Below, piece by piece: positions 53,061-59,982 of a DNA stretch of 64,000 bases. Positions within the stretch are counted from its first letter, which is position 1; each line of letters starts with the position of its first letter. The position numbers and the translations under genes were made by a program. The DNA comes from Flavobacterium sp. Root935. GTDB lineage: Bacteria; Bacteroidota; Bacteroidia; Flavobacteriales; Flavobacteriaceae. The notes under the pieces are model-generated. The model ran no database searches. It worked only from the letters and a program-made list of their open reading frames with translations, and was not told where the DNA came from. The stretch covers positions 92,708-156,707 of the forward strand of contig NZ_LMJL01000010.1 of the NCBI RefSeq assembly GCF_001429295.1, read 5' to 3'.

Positions 53061-53084
53061 ACATCCTTAAAAATTTAAAAAGAA

Positions 53085-53633
53085 ATGAGCGCAGTTTGGT
53101 ACGAATGCAAAGTAAAATATAGAAAAACAGATGAAACTGGAGGACAAAAAGTTTTAACCGAGCCCTATTTGGTTGATGCTTTGTCTTATACAGAAGCTGA
53201 AAAAAGAATGACTGAAGAAATGGCCGCCTATACTAGTGAAGAATTTAAAATCACAGCGATCAAAGTGGCAAACTATGCCGAAATTCATCCTTTTGAAAAT
53301 GCGGACAGATGGTTTAAATCTAAAATCACTTTAATTGCTTATGATGAAGAAAGCGGTAAGGAAAGAAAAACAAGCATGTATATGCTGGTTCAGGCAAATG
53401 ATGTTCGCGAAGCTTTTGACAACACACTTCATATAATGAAAAATACAATGGGCGAATATTCTATTCCGTCTATTTCAGAAACACCAATTATGGATGTTTT
53501 CCCTTATTTCAGTGGTGAAGAAGGCGAAACAGAAATGCTGGAAAGATTCAATACCTTAAAAGCTTCTAAACCTGAAAAAGCAGAAGCCGAAATTGTAGAT
53601 CACATGGAATTTGAAACAGCAGGAGAGGAATAA
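53085..53633 (+). CDS. DUF4494 protein
   Basis: The 182-residue cytoplasmic protein begins MSAVWYECKVKYRKTDETGG and has the YLVDALSYTEAEKRMTEEMA and KITLIAYDEESGKERKTSMYML blocks of DUF4494, a family widespread in Bacteroidota and of unknown function. Residues 20-130 look like two similar alpha+beta halves. It ends in a Glu-rich tail (HMEFETAGEE). It has its own promoter box and terminator, so it is monocistronic. Confidence 0.88.
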   Translation: MSAVWYECKVKYRKTDETGGQKVLTEPYLVDALSYTEAEKRMTEEMAAYTSEEFKITAIKVANYAEIHPFENADRWFKSKITLIAYDEESGKERKTSMYMLVQANDVREAFDNTLHIMKNTMGEYSIPSISETPIMDVFPYFSGEEGETEMLERFNTLKASKPEKAEAEIVDHMEFETAGEE

Positions 53634-53696
53634 TTTTTTTAAATTTTCAAAAAAGAAATTCCAAATTCCACAAAAAGAAATTAATCTTTATAAAAT

Positions 53697-53724
53697 AGCT
53701 TCAGAGAAATCTGGGGCTTTTTTT
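53697..53724 (+). terminator. Terminator of the DUF4494 gene
   Basis: AGCTTCAGA / TCTGGGGCT with a GAAA loop and a T-run. It is the fourth member of the tRNA-fMet-type terminator set in this window. Confidence 0.75.
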
Positions 53725-53782
53725 ATTTCTAAACATTAAAACTCAAACCTTATAACAATCAAAATAAATATTATATTCGCTT

Positions 53783-53790
53783 TACGTTTG
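53783..53790 (+). promoter_or_regulatory. -7 promoter box TACGTTTG for the glycosyltransferase gene
   Basis: This exact TAnnTTTG match lies 49 bases before the start. A TATATTCG variant lies 11 bases further upstream. Confidence 0.5.
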
Positions 53791-53831
53791 TCCTGACAGA
53801 AAACCATTTACACCTAAAAACCAAAAACTTC

Positions 53832-55364
53832 ATGACTAAAAAAACACTGATTTTAATTGGGTTTATTATTTTAAAATTTGTTTTACAATATGTTTTAATT
53901 AGTCCCGAATATGATTTGCAGCGCGACGAATATCTGCATCTGGATCAAGCACATCATTTGGCTTGGGGGTATTTATCGGTTCCGCCGGTAACTTCATGGT
54001 TTTCGTATATTATTTTCCTTCTAGGGAATTCGGTTTTTTGGATCAAGTTCTTCCCTGCTCTATTTGGTGCGTTAACACTTCTTGTTGTCTGGAAAACTAT
54101 AGAACTTTTAAAAGGAAATCTTTATGCATTAATTCTCGGAGCACTCGGAATTTTGCTTTCTTGTTTATTGCGCATCAATACGCTTTATCAGCCAAACTCT
54201 TTAGACATTTTATGCTGGACTGTATTTTATTACATTTTAATACAATACATAATTTCCGAAAAACCAAAATGGCTTTATTTTGCAGCAGTTGTGTTTGCTT
54301 TTGGTTTTCTAAACAAATACAATATTTTATTTCTCTTACTCGGATTAATTCCTGCCATTTTACTATCAAATCAGCGAAAAATAGTAGCGCAAAAAGAACT
54401 TTATTTTAGTTTGATTTTAGGTTTAATTTTAATTATGCCTAATCTCCTTTGGCAATACAATAATCATTTTCCGATTGTACATCACATGAAAGAATTGGCA
54501 GAAACACAATTGGTAAATGTTGATCGTATCGGATTTTTGAAAGAACAAATTCTATTTTTTATCGGCTCTTTGTTTGTTATTCTTGGTGCACTTTATGCAT
54601 TATTGGTTTACAAACCTTTTAAGAAATACCAACTCTTTTTTGGAGCTTTTATTTTTACTCTTCTAATTTTTATCTACTTCAAAGCAAAAGCTTATTATGC
54701 AATTGGTTTATATCCAATTTATATTGCTTTTGGTGCTGTTTTTTTATCTGAAATTTTAAATAATGGATGGAAACGTTTTTTAAAACCTGTTTTTATTCTT
54801 ATTCCGTTATTACTTTTTATTCCAATGTATAATATTGCTTTTCCAAACAAAAGTCCAGAATATATAGTGGAGCATCCAGAAAAGTACAAAAAACTGGGAA
54901 TGCTTCGCTGGGAAGACGGAAAAGACCATCATCTGCCTCAGGATTTTGCTGATATGCTGGGCTGGAAAGAATTGGCCAGAAAAACAGATTCGATTTACGA
55001 TTTAGTGCCCAACAAAAAAGAAACTATTGTGCTTTGCGATAATTACGGACAAGCTGGAGCGATTAATTTTTATTCTAAAAAAGGAATTAAAGCCGTTTCC
55101 TTCAACGCTGATTATCTGAATTGGTTTGATCTTGACATTCAGTACAAAAACCTTATTCGTGTAAAGGATTATGACGAAAACAATGAAGAACTTAAAGAAA
55201 CGAGTCCGTATTTTGAAACGGCTGCAATTGGTGGTCAAATAACAAATCGATATGCGAGAGAATACGGAACTACAATTTTTGTTTTCACGAATGCAAAAAT
55301 CAATATAAATAAGAGGCTGGAACAGGAAATCAACGAAGAAAAAAGCGATATTATAAATGATTGA
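53832..55364 (+). CDS. GT39/ArnT-like membrane glycosyltransferase
   Basis: The 510-residue protein has about eleven membrane helices over the first 330 residues and a soluble C-terminal domain. The first periplasmic loop has the LQRDEYLHLDQAHHLAWGY motif, with the Asp-Glu pair expected of polyprenol-phosphate-sugar-dependent C-type glycosyltransferases. It probably moves a sugar from a lipid carrier to an acceptor on the periplasmic side (lipid A, glycan or protein). The stop overlaps the start of the following DUF4269 gene by 8 bases. Confidence 0.85.
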   Translation: MTKKTLILIGFIILKFVLQYVLISPEYDLQRDEYLHLDQAHHLAWGYLSVPPVTSWFSYIIFLLGNSVFWIKFFPALFGALTLLVVWKTIELLKGNLYALILGALGILLSCLLRINTLYQPNSLDILCWTVFYYILIQYIISEKPKWLYFAAVVFAFGFLNKYNILFLLLGLIPAILLSNQRKIVAQKELYFSLILGLILIMPNLLWQYNNHFPIVHHMKELAETQLVNVDRIGFLKEQILFFIGSLFVILGALYALLVYKPFKKYQLFFGAFIFTLLIFIYFKAKAYYAIGLYPIYIAFGAVFLSEILNNGWKRFLKPVFILIPLLLFIPMYNIAFPNKSPEYIVEHPEKYKKLGMLRWEDGKDHHLPQDFADMLGWKELARKTDSIYDLVPNKKETIVLCDNYGQAGAINFYSKKGIKAVSFNADYLNWFDLDIQYKNLIRVKDYDENNEELKETSPYFETAAIGGQITNRYAREYGTTIFVFTNAKININKRLEQEINEEKSDIIND

Positions 55365-55881
55365 TTTCAAGGACATATCTTATTTAAAAACAGGAAACCC
55401 AAAACAGCAAGCCGCATTTCATATTTTAAATCAACATAAAGTTTTAGAAAATCTTGCTGACTTTGACCCTATTTTAGTGGGCACAATTCCAATAAATATC
55501 AATATTGAAAATAGTGATTTAGATATTATTTGTTATTGGAAAAATAAATCTTATTTTATGAAGAAAATTAAAGATTTGTTCCAAAATGAAAGCAATTTTG
55601 CGATTCGAGAAAATCTCATTAACGAGCAAGAATCTGTTATTGCGAATTTCTTTATTGACGCTTTTGAAATCGAAATTTTCGGGCAAAATACTCCAACAGA
55701 ACTTCAAAACGGATACAGACATATGGTTATTGAAGACCAAATTCTTCGTTCTAAAGGCGAAACCTTCCGATTAGAAATCATTAAACTAAAAGAAAAAGGA
55801 ATAAAAACCGAACCTGCATTTGGCTTGCTACTTGGCTTAACAGGAAATGTTTACGAGGAATTATTAGATTTTAAAATCTAA
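55357..55881 (+). CDS. DUF4269 protein
   Basis: The 174-residue protein has DFDPILVGTIPININIENSDLDIICY near residues 32-57. This pattern recalls nucleotidyltransferase folds (GT...D.D) and fits DUF4269. GYRHMVIEDQILRSKGETFR lies further on. It is probably cytoplasmic. Overlap with the preceding transferase gene (shared ATGATTGA) shows translational coupling. Enzyme activity is not established; a nucleotidyltransferase-like function is inferred. Confidence 0.82.
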   Translation: MIDFKDISYLKTGNPKQQAAFHILNQHKVLENLADFDPILVGTIPININIENSDLDIICYWKNKSYFMKKIKDLFQNESNFAIRENLINEQESVIANFFIDAFEIEIFGQNTPTELQNGYRHMVIEDQILRSKGETFRLEIIKLKEKGIKTEPAFGLLLGLTGNVYEELLDFKI

Positions 55882-55952
55882 CAAAAGCCCTGATTTTGAA
55901 AAATTATACTAAATAAAGTACAAAAATTATTTGCATAACCGTATTTAGTGTG

Positions 55953-55960
55953 TATCTTTG
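55953..55960 (+). promoter_or_regulatory. -7 promoter box TATCTTTG for initiator tRNA copy 2
   Basis: This is an exact TAnnTTTG match 13 bases before the tRNA, as in copy 1. Confidence 0.75.
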
Positions 55961-55972
55961 CACCCGAAACAT

Positions 55973-56045
55973 CGCGGGATAGAGCAGTAGGCAGCTCGTC
56001 GGGCTCATAACCCGAAGGTCACAGGTTCGAGTCCTGTTCCCGCTA
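55973..56045 (+). tRNA. Initiator tRNA-fMet (CAT), copy 2
   Basis: It is identical over its full 73 bases to copy 1, including the C1/T72 mismatch and three G-C pairs in the anticodon stem. The identity extends from 55952 to 56048 (97 bases), covering promoter and 3' trailer, then stops abruptly; the terminators differ. Confidence 0.97.
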
Positions 56046-56057
56046 CAAGGTAAAAGT

Positions 56058-56094
56058 AAAAGCCTGAGAAATATAGATTTCTCAGGCTTTTTTT
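56058..56094 (+). terminator. Terminator of initiator tRNA copy 2
   Basis: The stem AAAAGCCTGAGAAAT / ATTTCTCAGGCTTTT is followed by a T-run. Confidence 0.88.
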
Positions 56095-56222
56095 TGATTC
56101 GAAAAATATTGTTTTATTTTTTTGTTCAATTTCAAAAGGTTAGAATTCCAAAATCTTATATCACTAACTTTGAAACACTACCCTTTTTTTGGAATACTTT
56201 AATTTGACTCAAAAACAAAAAA

Positions 56223-56244
56223 AAGGGTGCAAAAATACACCCTT
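56223..56244 (-). terminator. Terminator of the outer membrane protein gene
   Basis: The stem AAGGGTG / CACCCTT has an 8-base loop and a T-run on the minus strand. Confidence 0.7.
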
Positions 56245-56304
56245 AATTTTGTCTGCAATTTTTTTATTACATCCACATCTCACGCATTACCGTTGCTGAT
56301 ATGC

Positions 56305-57558
56305 TTAAAAGAAAGAATACCCAACAATTAAAGAAGTTGTCTGATAAGAAGAATTCCAGCTTGAATTATCAGAAACAATTCCTCTTGGCGTTTGGAATCT
56401 TATTTCAGCACTGAATTTATCCATAAACTTTGCACCTAAACCGAATCCCAAGTTAATTCCTGATTTGATGTCTAATTTGTTCAATTCAGATCCATCGGCT
56501 CTTGTAACAGTTGCAGTAGAATTATTGCTGAAGTCTACTATAACTGATCCATTTGCAAATATTTTTACATTTTTATTAATAAAAAAATAACGTCTAATAC
56601 CAATTGGCAATTCAATTGATTTGTAGTCTACTTTACCATCCAGCGTTCCGCCAACAACCTGAGAGCTTTGTATTGTTTGCTCACTTTTATAATATTGATA
56701 AGTTGGCTCCACAATAATTGACCATCTGTCTTTATTAAAAGGCAAAATAAATTCAGCTTCAATTCCTAAGCTAAAGCTTGATTTCCCTCCAAAATCAAAA
56801 TTCATATCCTCAAAATTAGAGCTTTCCATAGTTAATGAACTGTTGTTATATCTCGGACGAACTGTAAGATTGAATAAGTCTTTTTTTTCTTTTACTTCAA
56901 GATCAACAAATTCAGAATTAGTGCATTTGTTATATTTTGCAAAAATACGCATTAAAGCATTTTTGGCATAAGTCAACGTTTCATATTCATTTTGCTGAAT
57001 ATTGTCACATTTTAAATCCAAATAAAGCTGTTCTCTGAAATAGTTGTTTTTTGCAATTTGGTCTGTATAATATTTAGCATTTTCGTTGTCACCGCTCGCA
57101 AGATAAGTTTTGTACACAAGCTGTTTTATTTCAGCATTGTTTACTTTGTAAAAGAAACGTCTCACTGTGCTGTCATCATAAAGATATAACGATGCATTAC
57201 CTTCCATAAGCACTTGAAGGAATAATGTCTCTAAATGGAAAACAGGATTTTTTTCTGTAGTCATTGTTTGCAGATCTTTAGTAGATCTGTCAATATTTAC
57301 TGAAGATCTAATAAATTTTTTCTGACCTGTAACGCTAAATTCTTTTACCGTTTTTAGGTCTGCATTAATAATTGGAGAATCTTCAGATAATCTATATCTA
57401 AAACTTGTCGGATTGTTTTTCCAGTCTAAATTTTCAACTAAGCATTCTGTTTTTTGATTGTTTTCTGTAATAACATAACCTTTTTCAAAAGCTATTTGAG
57501 AAAATCCTTTAAGAGTAAGAAGTAAAGTTAGGGCAATGAATAAAATTTGTTTTTTCAT
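56305..57558 (-). CDS. Outer membrane beta-barrel protein of unknown role
   Basis: The 417-residue product has a signal peptide (LKGFSQ), an N-terminal soluble region with AFEKGYVITENNQKTECLVE, a helical middle part with four Cys, and a C-terminal eight-strand-like barrel. The barrel starts near FNLTVRPRYNNSSL and ends TTSLIVGYSFF with a terminal Phe. This layout is frequent in Bacteroidota and resembles the PorT/OmpA-like small barrels. The function is unknown. A promoter box on the minus strand (57702-57695) suggests a 130-base leader. Confidence 0.8.
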   Translation of the reverse strand: MKKQILFIALTLLLTLKGFSQIAFEKGYVITENNQKTECLVENLDWKNNPTSFRYRLSEDSPIINADLKTVKEFSVTGQKKFIRSSVNIDRSTKDLQTMTTEKNPVFHLETLFLQVLMEGNASLYLYDDSTVRRFFYKVNNAEIKQLVYKTYLASGDNENAKYYTDQIAKNNYFREQLYLDLKCDNIQQNEYETLTYAKNALMRIFAKYNKCTNSEFVDLEVKEKKDLFNLTVRPRYNNSSLTMESSNFEDMNFDFGGKSSFSLGIEAEFILPFNKDRWSIIVEPTYQYYKSEQTIQSSQVVGGTLDGKVDYKSIELPIGIRRYFFINKNVKIFANGSVIVDFSNNSTATVTRADGSELNKLDIKSGINLGFGLGAKFMDKFSAEIRFQTPRGIVSDNSSWNSSYQTTSLIVGYSFF

Positions 57559-57694
57559 TAAAATTAATTGATAGTTTATTGATTTATTTTGGTTTTTGGA
57601 TTTAAAAGAAACTGAATTCTTTTTGTTTTAATTGAGAAGTAAATGTTTTTTCCTTAGGCTAATTTATTTTTGTTTAGTTTTAATTTTTTCATGG

Positions 57695-57702
57695 CAAATA
57701 TA
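57695..57702 (-). promoter_or_regulatory. -7 promoter box TATATTTG
   Basis: This is an exact TAnnTTTG match on the minus strand, upstream of the outer membrane protein gene. Confidence 0.5.
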
Positions 57703-57942
57703 ATAAGGTGAAAATCTATTATTTTACGGAAAACCTCATTTTTGCTTATTTTATATTGATTTTAATTTGGAAGCTTTTAAAGATAAAATGCTGTGATGAT
57801 TCTTCTGATTTGTTTCAGATGTAACCGTTTTAATGAATAAACTAGTCCTATACAATTTTACTTGTGCCAGATATAAATCTGTAACGCATCAACTTCATAA
57901 AGATATTCTTCTTAAAAAGAAAAAACGCAAACAAAAGCAAGC

Positions 57943-58041
57943 ACAGGACAAGTGGCCAGAAAAAAAATACATAGCTATAAACCCCGAGGGGCTACCAAAA
58001 AGATGTAGTCCGTTTATATCCTGAGCGCTAGCATGTCCTGT
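57943..58041. repeat. Hairpin element with ACAGGACA inverted ends
   Basis: ACAGGACA (57943-57950) pairs with TGTCCTGT (58034-58041). Inside are CCCCGAGGGG (57982-57991) and GAGCGCTAGC. The local GC content is clearly above the flanks. It could be a miniature mobile element or a structured RNA. Confidence 0.4.
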
Positions 58042-58142
58042 TTTTATTGTGTTTGGAATCAGTGCCAATCCAAGTTCAAATCGTCCATCACACATTTAAA
58101 CTATCACTGCATTATCATACAGCTTCCGTTTTAGCTACCCCC

Positions 58143-58880
58143 TTTTACTAGTGAAAATAAAACTAAAAAGGCTAAAGATTTGATGCTTATTGCTCAAATC
58201 CAAAAATAAATCTTCAAAACAGCAGTAAAAACAGCTAAGCTTCTGTTGAAACAGATTGTCCGTCTGTTGAGCCTTTTCAGATGGGTTCTGAGTGTCAGAT
58301 TCTTTCTTTCGATATGGTTTGTCCCGAAACGTTTTACTGAATGCATTTTCTCATCAATCAAATACCTGTAGTTTTTAAGTCTGTCTGTAAATATCTTTTT
58401 TGCTTCTGATAATTTCAGAGTTTCCAAAACACGCTTGAGAGTTTTATTGGTTCGTTTTCCAACATTAAAAATCACCACATTTTTAGAATTCTTTTCCAGA
58501 GCATAAACCAGCCAGATGTAATTTTTCTTCTGTCTGATATAAGTGCACAACTCATCGACTTCATAAGTTTTGCCTTTGCTGATAATTGGTTTGGTAATAC
58601 TTCTGGCAATTGATATAATTCTTTTCAATAATGTCGTAGCAGATATTTTCAGTATTCTTGCGGTGCTTCTTATTCCTAGTCCTTCTTTTGTGAACAACAC
58701 TATCTCCTGATTGATATCCCTTTTGTAGGCGTTGTAGCTATAGTTAATCTGCTGTCTTCTTTGACAAACACAACATTTATAACGCTGATTTCCGTTAGAT
58801 TGAAATCCATTTTTTATGCATTTGCCATTGCAAAAATTACATTTTATTTTCATGACCTAATTTGAAACACTAAGGTAAAA
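58143..58880 (-). mobile_element. IS1-family insertion sequence (ends approximate)
   Basis: The element is defined by its transposase. Possible imperfect terminal repeats are TTTTACTAGTG (58143-58153) and CACTAAGGTAAAA (58868-58880), which read as inverted ends TTTTAC(C/-)TAGTG. No target duplication could be fixed, so the boundaries are estimates. It lies between the outer membrane protein gene and the Rhs immunity region. Confidence 0.55.
58194..58853 (-). CDS. IS1-family transposase (single-frame)
   Basis: The 219-residue protein has an N-terminal zinc-finger-like part (CNFCNGKC, RYKCCVCQRR), an HTH (LGIRSTARILKISATTLLKRI) and a DDE domain. The acidic residues are in YEVDELCTY, FTDRLKNY and NHIERKNLTLR, the IS1 pattern. 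In classical IS1 this protein is made by frameshift from two frames; here it is one frame. It looks complete and probably active, with no stop or frameshift. Confidence 0.88.
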   Translation of the reverse strand: MKIKCNFCNGKCIKNGFQSNGNQRYKCCVCQRRQQINYSYNAYKRDINQEIVLFTKEGLGIRSTARILKISATTLLKRIISIARSITKPIISKGKTYEVDELCTYIRQKKNYIWLVYALEKNSKNVVIFNVGKRTNKTLKRVLETLKLSEAKKIFTDRLKNYRYLIDEKMHSVKRFGTNHIERKNLTLRTHLKRLNRRTICFNRSLAVFTAVLKIYFWI

Positions 58881-58919
58881 CAAAAGCATTTTAAGGCTTT
58901 TAAAAAGTCCAAAAATAGA

Positions 58920-58947
58920 AGAGACGACCAGTTGGTCGTCTCTTTTT
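58920..58947 (+). terminator. Terminator-like hairpin outside the IS end
   Basis: AGAGACGACC / GGTCGTCTCT with a 4-base loop, followed by TTTT. It probably ended a gene that has since been lost. Confidence 0.65.
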
Positions 58948-59022
58948 ATAGTCAATAATTAATAGTTTATATTCTTTTTCAGTTCGTTACGCTGTTATTT
59001 TGTAAAAACACCTAATCTGTAA

Positions 59023-59100
59023 CATTACCGAATAGTTACTGAAGAGTATGCTAAAAAAAATCCAAGTACAACAGTTAGGGAAGCTGTTTATGAAAAGTAA
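59023..59100 (+). pseudogene. C-terminal remnant of a lost gene
   Basis: After a stop at 59020 the frame reads HYRIVTEEYAKKNPSTTVRE and on to AVYEK, then TAA. It is directly followed by a strong terminator (59106-59135). The composition is protein-like but no start exists. It may be the end of an older cassette gene cut away near the IS1 insertion. No family is recognised. Confidence 0.4.
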
Positions 59101-59105
59101 AAAAG

Positions 59106-59135
59106 AAAAGCCACTTCATTAACGAAGTGGCTTTT
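59106..59135. terminator. Bidirectional terminator downstream of the immunity genes
   Basis: The stem AAAAGCCACTTC / GAAGTGGCTTTT has a 6-base loop and T-runs on both strands. Confidence 0.85.
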
Positions 59136-59147
59136 TTGATAGTTAGG

Positions 59148-59531
59148 CTATTTCCAGACACATTGACCATCGATAACCAAATATGGAAAATAGTCTTCAC
59201 TCCAGTTCTCTCCATCTCTGGATATTTTTAGACAAAGTGCATCTCTATTCTCAGATATACCATCTGAATTCTTAAAGTTTGCTTTTACATCAAAAGCGAT
59301 TGCTCCACCATCAATTAAATTGTTTCTTAACTGTTCTGAAAGCTGTTTTTTTAAAGTTTCAACTGCTTTGTGAGAGTCGATAATATCTTCATCACTATAA
59401 TATCCAATAGGCGTTACGACTGCCTTGAGAATCGTAGAACCAAAAGGAGCGAATTGTCCCAATTCTTTTAAATATAAATTAGCTTGCTTAAAAATATCCA
59501 TTTTTAATTCCTCAACTTGAATATCAGTCAT
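59148..59531 (-). CDS. Putative second immunity protein of the Rhs locus
   Basis: The 127-residue protein has no signal peptide. It begins MTDIQVEELKMDIFKQANLY, continues with ELGQFAPFGSTILKAVVTPIGYYSDEDI and ends SEDYFPYLVIDGQCVWK. I do not recognise a named family. The position (third gene after an Rhs toxin, same strand), small size and acidic character fit an accessory immunity protein. It lies 54 bases after the first immunity gene and ends at a strong terminator, so the Rhs transcript probably ends here. Confidence 0.6.
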   Translation of the reverse strand: MTDIQVEELKMDIFKQANLYLKELGQFAPFGSTILKAVVTPIGYYSDEDIIDSHKAVETLKKQLSEQLRNNLIDGGAIAFDVKANFKNSDGISENRDALCLKISRDGENWSEDYFPYLVIDGQCVWK

Positions 59532-59585
59532 TTTAAAAGATTTGATTTCATGTTCTTAATTTAGGTATACACAGTTGAAGAGTTA

Positions 59586-59975
59586 TTATTTTTCTTCAGT
59601 CATTACTACTTTCCACTTTCTATCTTTAACAGTCAAAAAAACTATGTTACTATAAGTTTCACCATTTTCATATTCTAAAGTTTCTTCTAGGAAGTATAGG
59701 TCATTATCAATCTCACTTATTTCTGAAAATTGCCTGTTCACATTAGTAAAATCAGGAAAACCGTTATTTTGAATATTTTCAATAAGTGATAATTCAAGTA
59801 GTTTAGCTGTTTCTACTATTGTTGCTTCATTAAATTCAAAATCTGCTCTTTGCAAAGTTATCTTTGCTTCAGCTATAAAATCTTTAGATGCAATGACATT
59901 TGCAATATCCATTTTAGAATATGCATTCTCTAACGAGATTATTGCTTGTTCGGGTGTGTCGTAGTTGTAATTCAT
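59586..59975 (-). CDS. Putative NTF2-fold immunity protein for the Rhs toxin
   Basis: The 129-residue acidic protein begins MNYNYDTPEQAIISLENAYS and has KDFIAEAKITLQRADFEFN and later FLEETLEYENGETYSNIVFLTV, a pattern like NTF2-fold immunity proteins (helix cluster then curved sheet). It starts 8 bases after the toxin stop codon, the normal place for the cognate immunity gene. It would neutralise the AHH-type nuclease tip in the cytoplasm of the producer. The family assignment is tentative. Confidence 0.68.
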   Translation of the reverse strand: MNYNYDTPEQAIISLENAYSKMDIANVIASKDFIAEAKITLQRADFEFNEATIVETAKLLELSLIENIQNNGFPDFTNVNRQFSEISEIDNDLYFLEETLEYENGETYSNIVFLTVKDRKWKVVMTEEK

Positions 59976-59982
59976 AATTTAT

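Larger units (their letters stand above)
52679..53084. other. 406-base gap with two promoter boxes and a possible tiny ORF
   Basis: This holds a TATTTTTG box (52897-52904), a 21-codon ORF (52925-52990) right after it, and a TATCTTTG box (53053-53060) for the DUF4494 gene. Otherwise it is AT-rich without a gene. Confidence 0.5.
57559..58142. other. Long AT-rich gap with a structured, GC-richer island
   Basis: It contains the -7 box TATATTTG (minus, 57702-57695) and a 100-base island at 57943-58041 with inverted ends ACAGGACA/TGTCCTGT and a central CCCCGAGGGG hairpin. Short open frames cross the island on both strands, but neither shows a family or start context, so no gene is called. Confidence 0.5.

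Noticed and set aside
42345..56045. Interval between the two tRNA-fMet genes as an integrated genomic island
   Set aside because: No integrase, phage or conjugation gene is present, and most genes have ordinary Flavobacterium-type features. Only the 1.8 kb serine hydrolase segment shows an integration-like footprint.
57833..58095. Overlapping open frames on both strands (63 and 66 codons) in the IS1-side gap
   Set aside because: Neither has a recognisable family. One is a Lys/Gln run, the other a frame over a hairpin element with a chance look of hydrophobicity. Treated as noncoding structured DNA.
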